Below are positions 1 through 6,488 of a DNA stretch of 36,283 nucleotides, piece by piece. Below the pieces are notes generated by a model. The model was given only the letters and a program-made list of their open reading frames with translations. It did not search any database and had not been told where the DNA came from. A program made the translations under genes and the position numbers. The stretch is taken from assembly GCF_029946515.1 (NCBI RefSeq), contig NZ_JARZHH010000093.1:1-36283 (forward strand). Reading direction: 5' to 3'. The DNA is from Polyangium sp. 6x1. Its GTDB lineage: Bacteria; Myxococcota_A; Polyangia; Polyangiales; Polyangiaceae. The first letter of the stretch is position 1; each line of letters opens with the position of its first letter.

Positions 1-1
1 C

Positions 2-1024
2 GCGCCCGGCGGCGTGGCGCCGGGGCGCGAGACGCTCGGCACGGCGGCAGCGGCGGCCGCGGCGGCCCTCGCGGAGGCGCCGAAGGATCAGGCGTCGGAC
101 GGCGGCGCGCTCGGCGCGTCGAACGAGGCAGCAGGCGTGCGCGCGTGGAGCGCGCCGCGCCGGGAGATCCGCGCGGTCGTCGCGGAGGAGGAGGCCGCAA
201 AGCCCGTCATCGTCCGCGAGCTGCTCCACCTCGTGTGGTTCGAGCCGAGCTTCGTGCCGCGCATTCGGCGCGTGCCCGCGTGGAAGCGCCTGCTCTCCGA
301 GCTCGAGCAGCGCGGCGCCGACAAGGAAATCGACGACGTGCTCGCCGGCAAGGAGGCGTGGGAAATCGAGGATCGCCGCGAGATCTTCGAGATCCTCGCC
401 CGCGCCGATCGAATGGACGACCGGAGCCTCGTGGAGCTCATGGACCACGCCATTCGCGACGACGGGAAGTACGCGACGCCGATCGTGCTCGTCGGCGGCG
501 AGATCGAGGCGCCGTTCGACGAAATGGAGACGCTGAAGGCGCTCTCGACCGCGGCGGCGCCGCTCATCGGGCCCACGGACGAGGGGCTCAAGGCGGCCGT
601 CGAGGCCGCGGACAAATTCATCGCGCGCTCGGGTTTGTCCTGGGCGCCGGTCGTGCCGGAGGGTTTGTCGAACCGCATTCGCGAGGCGTTCACCCGGGAG
701 AAGAAGGGTTTGCCCGCGGACGCGCTCGACGTGCAGGCCGAGCGGGCGCTGCTCGGCGGGCGTCATTACCAGAAGCGCGAGGTGCTCGGCGGGACGTACC
801 TGCGGCTGCTCTTGCGGATCCATTCGGACAGCCAGCCGATCGTGGCGTACGCGCCGGAGGCGGTGGCGCGCAAGCTGCCGATGTTCCGAAAATTCAGGGC
901 GCGTATGGTGGGCGAGCTGCACCCGGCGCAGGATCAATACGAGGGGCGGGGCGAGGCGCTGCGCGCGCTCGCGCTCGGCACGGTGACGGTGCCGGAGCGA
1001 GGGACGGCCGGGGCCAAGACTTGA
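2..1024 (+). CDS. DUF2169-type T6SS adaptor, C-terminal part (partial)
   Basis: The reading frame is open to the left edge, so the true start lies outside the window; GTG at 14 is only the first possible start inside it. After an Ala-rich linker (about residues 1-45) comes a conserved helical region with LLHLVWFEPSFVPRIRRVPAWK, EIEDRREIFEIL and, near the end, HPAQDQYE. From memory of the family, this is the C-terminal region of myxobacterial DUF2169 proteins, which act as cytoplasmic adaptors loading PAAR-tipped effectors onto the T6SS spike. The N-terminal DUF2169 domain itself is not visible. The gene converges on the minus-strand VgrG/effector array, which fits a T6SS role. The family call rests on recalled sequence pattern and the context. 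Confidence 0.7.
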   Translation, partial: APGGVAPGRETLGTAAAAAAAALAEAPKDQASDGGALGASNEAAGVRAWSAPRREIRAVVAEEEAAKPVIVRELLHLVWFEPSFVPRIRRVPAWKRLLSELEQRGADKEIDDVLAGKEAWEIEDRREIFEILARADRMDDRSLVELMDHAIRDDGKYATPIVLVGGEIEAPFDEMETLKALSTAAAPLIGPTDEGLKAAVEAADKFIARSGLSWAPVVPEGLSNRIREAFTREKKGLPADALDVQAERALLGGRHYQKREVLGGTYLRLLLRIHSDSQPIVAYAPEAVARKLPMFRKFRARMVGELHPAQDQYEGRGEALRALALGTVTVPERGTAGAKT

Positions 1025-1051
1025 GGGGCCCGACGTCGTGCGCGGGCGCGC

Positions 1052-1498
1052 TCATTGCGCGGAGCAGGTGCCCTCGTGCCGGCCACGGAGGGGACAGTAC
1101 ACGGTCGGTGGCCATTCCGAGTCGCCGTCAATGAAGGCGCTGTAGTTGACGCGCCAGCTCGCGCCGGTGGCCACGTCCGTCACCTTGATCCACTCGAAGC
1201 ACCATCCGTCATTGCCACTGATGCGGACGACCATGTTCTCGATCGTCCCGAGGTTCTGGGCGCTGACCCGGTAGACGTCGGTGGCCCCCGTTTCGAAGTC
1301 GTCGCGTGACGGGGAGTGCAGGTGGTGATTGGTAAGCCGGCCCGAGCTCCCGTTGATCGAGAGATAAATGTAGGATTCGTCGTTGTCGGCGTCCTCCACG
1401 CTGCACGTCTTCGCGGCGATCAAATAGTCGCGTGCCATGGCGGCAGGGCTCCACGCCAGCGCTGCCAGGACCCACAGGAAAGTCGTATTTCGTCGCAT
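1052..1498 (-). CDS. Small secreted PLAT/LH2-like protein, candidate immunity protein
   Basis: 148 residues. It starts with a Sec signal peptide (MRRN, hydrophobic stretch, AMA before RDYL), so it should be exported to the periplasm or outside. The mature part resembles a PLAT/LH2 beta-sandwich: alternating strands at YIYLSINGSSG, a D-V-Y-R-V strand, LGTIENMVVRISGNDGW, then a Trp/Glu pair before IKVTDV. Five Cys in the mature protein could form disulfides. AGGAGG lies 7 bases before the ATG (1506-1511). It is the last gene of the minus-strand T6SS array, 121 bases after two peptidoglycan amidases. T6SS amidases are normally paired with a periplasmic immunity protein, and this is the only exported candidate next to them. 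That role is inference; a lipid- or protein-binding secreted protein is equally possible. Confidence 0.75.
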   Translation of the reverse strand: MRRNTTFLWVLAALAWSPAAMARDYLIAAKTCSVEDADNDESYIYLSINGSSGRLTNHHLHSPSRDDFETGATDVYRVSAQNLGTIENMVVRISGNDGWCFEWIKVTDVATGASWRVNYSAFIDGDSEWPPTVYCPLRGRHEGTCSAQ

Positions 1499-1505
1499 GA
1501 GCTCG

Positions 1506-1511
1506 CCTCCT
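1506..1511 (-). promoter_or_regulatory. Ribosome binding site of the PLAT-like gene
   Basis: AGGAGG on the minus strand, 7 bases before the ATG at 1498. It supports that start. Confidence 0.6.
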
Positions 1512-1619
1512 CGACGAAAACCTCGGGCCGATGCGAGGTGTCGTCGAGTCTGCCGGGCCTGCCACGATCACCGCGCAAAACTGGAAACGGTGGCGGAATG
1601 GATCGGTGACGGGCGACGA

Positions 1620-2357
1620 TCAGCGATTCGTCGGTCGGGGACGCGGTATCGGCACATTGGCGGGCGTCTGGGTCGCCGCCTTCGCCGGCGTGGCCGAAAA
1701 GATGGACTTGTTCGCAATGACGAAATCGGCGACGCTGTCGGCGATCTCCTGGGCGATCGCGTCTCCCTGGTTCATGCAGGCCGTGCGATCCGCGTCGTTC
1801 GTGATGAACCCGAGCTCGATCAGGATCGAGGCCTTCGTCTCCGGGCCGAAGTATTTAAGGTTGATCACGTAGAGGTTGTCGCGGGACTTGGCGCCGCGGC
1901 TCTTGACGATCTTGGCGCGCCCCGCGACCGTCGACGCGAGCGTCTTCGAATGGGCATAACTCGGGTGATAAAGCGCCGATTGGCCCGAGGCCGACGCGCC
2001 GGCCGCGTCGAGGTGAAGGCTGATGAAGATGTTCGCCTTCTTCTCCTTGGCGATCGCGACGCGCCATTTGAGCCTCGGCAAGACGTCGGTGATCTCGCCC
2101 TCGCGCGTCAGGTACACGGCCTTGATGCAGTCCGTCTTCGCTTCGAGCTTCGATTTCAGCTTCTTGCCGACGTCGAGCGCGATGTTGCTCTCGTAGATCG
2201 TGCCGGAGACGGCGCCGGGGTCGACGGGGTTTTTCGCCTTGAGGCGGTCGCCGTGGCCGGGGTCGATCACCACGATGATGGCGCAGCTCTGAACGGCATT
2301 GCCGTCGCTCTGCGCACCCGCGACCGCTTGTTGTTGCTCGCTGGATATGGTCGCCAT
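1620..2357 (-). CDS. N-acetylmuramoyl-L-alanine amidase (Amidase_3), probable T6SS effector 1
   Basis: 245 residues of the zinc amidase family that cuts the bond between MurNAc and L-Ala of the stem peptide. The metal and catalytic residues are visible: H35 in VIDPGHGD, E56 in YESN, H115 in ISLHLDA and the catalytic E181 in LIELGF. There is no signal peptide, so a housekeeping AmiC-type periplasmic enzyme is unlikely. Together with its place after VgrG and a second amidase, this points to delivery by T6SS into prey periplasm. The C-terminus ends in a Pro/Arg tail, NVPIPRPRPTNR, a motif also found at the N-terminus of the M15 peptidase at 32404. ATG at 2357 follows GGAGG 12 bases upstream, and 21 bases separate it from amidase 2. 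Amidase family is sure; effector role is inferred. Confidence 0.85.
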   Translation of the reverse strand: MATISSEQQQAVAGAQSDGNAVQSCAIIVVIDPGHGDRLKAKNPVDPGAVSGTIYESNIALDVGKKLKSKLEAKTDCIKAVYLTREGEITDVLPRLKWRVAIAKEKKANIFISLHLDAAGASASGQSALYHPSYAHSKTLASTVAGRAKIVKSRGAKSRDNLYVINLKYFGPETKASILIELGFITNDADRTACMNQGDAIAQEIADSVADFVIANKSIFSATPAKAATQTPANVPIPRPRPTNR

Positions 2358-2378
2358 GACGGGATCGAGCCTCCGAGG

Positions 2379-3095
2379 TCAGACGCAAAGAATGGCGCGA
2401 TTGGCGCTCACGTAGGAGCAGATCCCATCGCAGAGCCAGCCGGCGATGTTGTCCTTGTTGTCGACGACCGCCTTGCGGTCCCCATCATTCGAGACGAAGC
2501 CGAGCTCGAACAGCGCGGCGGCCTTCACCGATTGAAAGATCGTGGCGTCGCGGACCTTTCCGAGTTTCCTGGACGTCCACGGGTACGTGGCGAGCACGCT
2601 GAGGCCTTCCGTCTTGACGGGCGGCTTGCGCTCCGCGATCGGCAGCTTGTAGGCCGCGAACAGCGTGGCGGCGAACTTCGCGCTCTCCGCCTTGTTCGAC
2701 GACTTGTGGTTGTAGAAGACCTCTTTGCCGTTGGCCGAGGTCTTCTCGTTGGCGTTCAGGTGAAGGCTGAGGAAGACGTCGCACTTCTTGGCCACCGCGA
2801 CCTGCTGGCGCCACAGGAGCCTTTCCTGCGAGGGGTTGTCGACGTTGCCCTCGCGGGTCAGGTGCACCGATTCGATGAGATCGGTCTTCGCAGCGAGCTT
2901 GCCCTTCAAGAGCTTCGAGATGTCGAGGACGACGTCGGCCTCGTTGAGGCCTCCGCCGACGGCCCCCGGGTCGATGGTGGTGCTCTCGTCGTGCGAGTCG
3001 CCGTGCCCCGGATCGATCACCACGACGACGGTGCACCGTTGCACTCCATTGCCCGTGCCTGCGACCTGCTGCTGCTGCTCCTCCCCGACGTTCAT
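2379..3095 (-). CDS. N-acetylmuramoyl-L-alanine amidase (Amidase_3), probable T6SS effector 2
   Basis: 238 residues. ATG at 3095 overlaps the TGA of the upstream vgrG as ATGA, which fixes the start and implies translational coupling; the frame stays open further upstream but that part is shadow sequence. It shows H31 in VIDPGHGD, E52 in LNEAD, H112 in LSLHLNA and E197 in LFELGF, the zinc and catalytic set of Amidase_3. It has a Gln-rich N-terminus (EEQQQQ) like amidase 1 (SEQQQ) and no signal peptide. The two amidases are clearly related but well diverged, with different insertions between the second His and the catalytic Glu. Coupling to vgrG strongly suggests that VgrG-B1 carries this enzyme to target cells. 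Confidence 0.87.
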   Translation of the reverse strand: MNVGEEQQQQVAGTGNGVQRCTVVVVIDPGHGDSHDESTTIDPGAVGGGLNEADVVLDISKLLKGKLAAKTDLIESVHLTREGNVDNPSQERLLWRQQVAVAKKCDVFLSLHLNANEKTSANGKEVFYNHKSSNKAESAKFAATLFAAYKLPIAERKPPVKTEGLSVLATYPWTSRKLGKVRDATIFQSVKAAALFELGFVSNDGDRKAVVDNKDNIAGWLCDGICSYVSANRAILCV

Positions 3096-5239
3096 ATCGG
3101 GATCGAACTCCCGTCCCCGTCGGCCGGATCGGCGATGGTGTATTGCGGCGAGGGCGCATGATCGTCCGGGCTCTCGCCCGAGGTCTTCTGCTCCTCTTCC
3201 TTCTCCTCGAAGGGCGACTCGGGCTTCGAGCCGCTGCCGTCGCCGGGCTCGCCGCGCTCGTTGATCCACACCATCGTGCCCGAAATGGTGACGCCGGCGC
3301 CGTCGATCTTGATGAAGCCGCCGGGGGCCTTGATCGTGGCCGCGCCGCCCGCCTCGCCGACCCACTCCTCGCCGGCCACGTGGTGAATCTCTTGGCCCGC
3401 CCGGAGCGCGCTGCGCCCCTCGACCTTCTCGTGCCGGCTCTTCTTCACGGTAAGGGATTGCTTGCCGTCGACGCGCTCGCGCCGGCTCCCCTTCACCACG
3501 AGGTGGACGTCTTTGTTGTACGTCTCGTTCTTGTTTTGCTTCGTGATCTCGTCGTAATCCTTGCCGACCCAGAACTTGCGATTACCGAGGGTCTGCTCGG
3601 ATTCGTCGTTCTTCACGAGCTTTTGCCGGTCGTGGACGATCGTGGCGAACTCGTCGTTGTTGACGTTCCGGTTGCGGTCCTTCTGCGCCTGCTGCCAGAC
3701 GAGCTCTTTTTGCGCGAGATCCTCGAGCATGATCTCGTTGAACCCGTCCGAGCCGAGCGAGGAGTCGCTCTTCCACGTGCTGCGCGTCTTGTCCTGCGGC
3801 AGCTTGTACGGGACCTGCTGGGCGGCGTTGTAAACGCGACCCACGATGATCGGGTGGTCCGGGTCGCCTTCGAGGTACGAAATCAACACCTCGTGGCCGA
3901 TGCGGGGCACGGTGATCATGCCGTACCCCATGCCGCCCCAGCCCTGGCTCACGCGGACCCAGCAGGAGCTTTGCTCGCTCTTCTGGCCCTCGCGATCCCA
4001 GTGGAATTGCACGCGGACGCGGCCGAACTCGTCGACGTGGATCTCCTGGCCCGAGGGGCCGACGACCGTCGCGCTTTGCAGGCCGTGGATGCGCGGCTTC
4101 GGGGTTTGTCGCGCCGGACGATAGGGCGCCTCGGCGAAGAACGCGTGGCCGTAGAAGCTGAAATCGCCGGTGTCCGTGCCTTCGATCGAGGCGCCGACGA
4201 CGAGGAATTGGCGGCTCTCCGGGAGCGCCGAATGCGGATGGCGCCCCATCGTGAAGATGACGCCGGGCGCGAGGTCGAACGTGTTCGCCGAAAACGAGAT
4301 CATCCGCTCGCCGGTGCGCTCGGCTTCGAGGACACGCGTCGAGAGCTCGGTGCCGTATTTCCCGTCGTGCCGCGCGAAGCCACGATCGTCGGCGTTCGGC
4401 GTGCCCTCGGCCTTGCCCGTCTCGACGAGGAAGGAGCCCGCGTCGTAATGGTACTGCTCGAGCTTGCCCTCGATGCCGGCCGTGGGCTCGGCCTTGCCGA
4501 AGAGGGCGAGGTCGGGCTTGCGAGGGTCGTAATCGCGGAACGTGGCCGCGCCAGGGCGGACCTCGCGGCCGAAGCGCACGCGGCTGATGAACTCCTTTTC
4601 GGCCGCCTCGTTCGGGTTGTCGACGTACGGGATCGGCGGGCCGGAGCGCGGCGGGTTCGTCTGGATGCGATCGCCGAAGACGAGCGTCGTGCCGCGCTCG
4701 GGGTGCTCGCTCAGCGTATACGCGATGCCCGCCTCTTCGAGGAGGCGGCACAGGAAGGCGTAATCGGTCTCGCGGTACTGGACCTTGTAATCGAGCTTCG
4801 GGTACCGCTCGCGCTCGATGCGCCAGGTCGGCTGGATGTTCCACTCGCCGAGGAGCTTGTCGATGATGTCCGGAATCGAGAGCTGCTGGTAGATTCGATT
4901 GCCCTGGCGATGCGTGAGCAGCCAGAGCTCCGGCACGATGTGGACGTGGTACGTCGAGAGCCCGTCCTCGGCGCTGACCTCTTGCAGCGCGTGCGCCTGC
5001 TCGGCGCGGGCCACAATGCCGGTCCACGTGCGCTGGGCGCCGCCATGCACGTGGGCATACCCGGCGTGGAGGCGGAAGCCCGCGGGAAAACCGACCGCCG
5101 CCCCGAGGTCGAGGCTATGGTCGGGCGAGCGGACGAGGAGGTGAATCGAGAACAGGTTCGAGACCGATTCCCGGACGGAGAAGCGCCGCACGTAGAGGTC
5201 GCGTTGACCGGAGGCGAGGGAGAGCTCGAGGTTTGCCAC
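3092..5239 (-). CDS. vgrG: VgrG spike protein, type B copy 1
   Basis: 715 residues, GTG start at 5239. VgrG (TssI) trimers form the T6SS spike tip that is fired with its cargo into target cells. Residues about 20-320 are the gp27-like baseplate part (DLYVRRFSVRESVSNLFSIH near the start). About 400-475 is the OB-fold gp5 core, with GRVRVQFHWDREG, CWVRVSQGWGGMGYGM, PRIGHEVLISYLEGDPD and IIVGRVYN. About 490-650 holds the beta-helix repeats, ending in GVTISGTMVWINERG. A 50-60 residue acidic tail follows that is not shared with the type A copies. It starts 15 bases after the FHA-DUF4123 gene and overlaps the amidase start by four bases, so this VgrG is the likely carrier of the amidases. Confidence 0.95.
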   Translation of the reverse strand: MANLELSLASGQRDLYVRRFSVRESVSNLFSIHLLVRSPDHSLDLGAAVGFPAGFRLHAGYAHVHGGAQRTWTGIVARAEQAHALQEVSAEDGLSTYHVHIVPELWLLTHRQGNRIYQQLSIPDIIDKLLGEWNIQPTWRIERERYPKLDYKVQYRETDYAFLCRLLEEAGIAYTLSEHPERGTTLVFGDRIQTNPPRSGPPIPYVDNPNEAAEKEFISRVRFGREVRPGAATFRDYDPRKPDLALFGKAEPTAGIEGKLEQYHYDAGSFLVETGKAEGTPNADDRGFARHDGKYGTELSTRVLEAERTGERMISFSANTFDLAPGVIFTMGRHPHSALPESRQFLVVGASIEGTDTGDFSFYGHAFFAEAPYRPARQTPKPRIHGLQSATVVGPSGQEIHVDEFGRVRVQFHWDREGQKSEQSSCWVRVSQGWGGMGYGMITVPRIGHEVLISYLEGDPDHPIIVGRVYNAAQQVPYKLPQDKTRSTWKSDSSLGSDGFNEIMLEDLAQKELVWQQAQKDRNRNVNNDEFATIVHDRQKLVKNDESEQTLGNRKFWVGKDYDEITKQNKNETYNKDVHLVVKGSRRERVDGKQSLTVKKSRHEKVEGRSALRAGQEIHHVAGEEWVGEAGGAATIKAPGGFIKIDGAGVTISGTMVWINERGEPGDGSGSKPESPFEEKEEEQKTSGESPDDHAPSPQYTIADPADGDGSSIPI

Positions 5240-5254
5240 GGCATTGACTCCGAA

Positions 5255-6115
5255 TCAGAGGGGCCTTACGAGCGGCGAGAGCGAGAGGTCCTCTTCCTCG
5301 ACGAAGATTTCCTCCATGCCGGCCGAGAACTCCTGGCATTGCGCGGGGCTGCAGGTCGGCCAGAAGACGCGGAACACGCCCGGATCGTAGAAGCGGAAGT
5401 AGACCTTCTCGTTCGTCGATTCGAGCGTCACCATCAAGAAGCGACGCCAGTGCCGCCGCACTTCCACGAACTTGTCGTAGCTCGTGCAGAAGATGCCCCA
5501 GCGGTTGCCGAAGCCCTCCGCGAGGAGACGGTCGAGCAGCGCCGAATCCTTGCGGAACGGGCCCACGAGGTACGGCGCGACGTCTTCGAGCGTCTCGCCC
5601 TGCAGGCCGTCGTAGAGCGATTGGTGCGGCTCGACGCCCTCGCGCAGCACTTCGAGGATACGGCGGTCGCGCGCGCCGTCGACGATCGCATAAAGCGGCG
5701 CCTTCGCCGCCTCCGCGCGCAAACGCTCGCACGCACGCGCGGCGGCCTCGAGGCGCGCCTCTTCGTCCTCGGGCGAGCGTTCGAGCTTGCGCCGCGGCGG
5801 CTTCGTCTTGCCCTCGACGTACACCAAGAAATCGGTCTCGCCCGCCTGAATCCAGCCGCCGTGCGGGACCTCGCCTTGCGTGGCCGCTTGCCCGCCGAGG
5901 CGCGTCCCGCCCTGGCTTCCGAGATCACGCAGGAGGCACAACGCGCCGTCCCATTGCAGCTCGAAATGCGTGCCCGACATCTGCCCGTCGTGCTGGACGA
6001 CGAGGTCCGCGAGCTCGGTCCGGCCGACCTTCAGCGCGTGGCCCGCCTCGACGGCCTTTTTCGTGCCGGCGAGCTTGCCATAACGCACCTCGACGATGAG
6101 CCGAGGCTCGGTCAC
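5255..6115 (-). CDS. FHA-DUF4123 fusion, T6SS effector-loading adaptor, copy 1
   Basis: 286 residues; GTG at 6115 overlaps the PAAR stop as GTGA. The N-terminal part (about 5-105) is an FHA phosphothreonine-binding domain: GRTELADL, QMSGTHFEL (the S-x-x-H signature) and SQGGTRLGG. A charged linker (about 108-138) leads to DUF4123 (about 140-275), with PLYAIVDGARDRRIL, EDVAPYLVGP, FGNRWGIFCTS and VYFRFYDPGVFRVFWPTC. DUF4123 proteins (Tap/TEC) are cytoplasmic chaperones that dock effectors onto VgrG. FHA domains read Ser/Thr kinase output and are known elsewhere in T6SS as Fha. The fusion predicts effector loading gated by phosphorylation, which is inference. It lies between PAAR and VgrG-B1. 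Confidence 0.9.
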   Translation of the reverse strand: MTEPRLIVEVRYGKLAGTKKAVEAGHALKVGRTELADLVVQHDGQMSGTHFELQWDGALCLLRDLGSQGGTRLGGQAATQGEVPHGGWIQAGETDFLVYVEGKTKPPRRKLERSPEDEEARLEAAARACERLRAEAAKAPLYAIVDGARDRRILEVLREGVEPHQSLYDGLQGETLEDVAPYLVGPFRKDSALLDRLLAEGFGNRWGIFCTSYDKFVEVRRHWRRFLMVTLESTNEKVYFRFYDPGVFRVFWPTCSPAQCQEFSAGMEEIFVEEEDLSLSPLVRPL

Positions 6116-6474
6116 GACCCGTCCCTCCCGGCCTTCTGCCGCGCGGCGCGCTCGGCCGCCTTGCGGGCGCAGTCCTCGCAGAAAGGTTTGTCCGTCTGGA
6201 GGACTGCCATCGGATTGGAGCCGATGATGACCGTGGGGCAGCCCGACGCGATCGTGCCGCCGTGGTTCGTGGGGTCGCCTTTTCGCGCGGCGTCCTTGCC
6301 GCCGATGATGACGGTGGGCTCGCCGGCGGAGATGGCGGCGCCGCAGGCCTCGGCGTCGGTGACGCGCGCTTGCGGTTGATAGCCGACGATGACCGTGTCC
6401 TCGCCCTGGACGATGACGTTCGGCGGATGAATCCCGCAGTTGTGGCGATCCGTGACTCGTGCAGCAGGAGGCAT
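6112..6474 (-). CDS. PAAR spike-tip protein, copy 1
   Basis: 120 residues. It begins with the name-giving motif (MPPAARVTD) and has CGIHPPN and GDPTNHGGTIASG, followed by TVIIGSNPMAV. PAAR proteins form the zinc-bound cone that sharpens the VgrG tip. A short C-terminal extension carries a C-x-x-C pair (FCEDC) and a basic helix. AAGGAG at 6483-6488 overlaps the vgrG stop codon, 8 bases before the ATG, so translation is likely coupled. It is 94% identical (7 changes in 120) to the second copy at 11679. Confidence 0.95.
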   Translation of the reverse strand: MPPAARVTDRHNCGIHPPNVIVQGEDTVIVGYQPQARVTDAEACGAAISAGEPTVIIGGKDAARKGDPTNHGGTIASGCPTVIIGSNPMAVLQTDKPFCEDCARKAAERAARQKAGRDGS

Positions 6475-6482
6475 TTTCGTGG

Positions 6483-6488
6483 CTCCTT
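6483..6488 (-). promoter_or_regulatory. Ribosome binding site of PAAR copy 1, overlapping the vgrG stop
   Basis: AAGGAG on the minus strand, 8 bases before the PAAR ATG; its first base is part of the TAA stop codon of the upstream vgrG. The same arrangement is seen at 12049-12054 for copy 2. Confidence 0.55.

Noticed and set aside
3143-6379. Long plus-strand open frame of over 1000 codons opposite VgrG-B1 and the FHA-DUF4123 gene
   Set aside because: It is the antisense of well-recognised genes; long antisense frames are expected in GC-rich DNA. Similar frames at 8675-10891 and 12059-14374 were rejected for the same reason.
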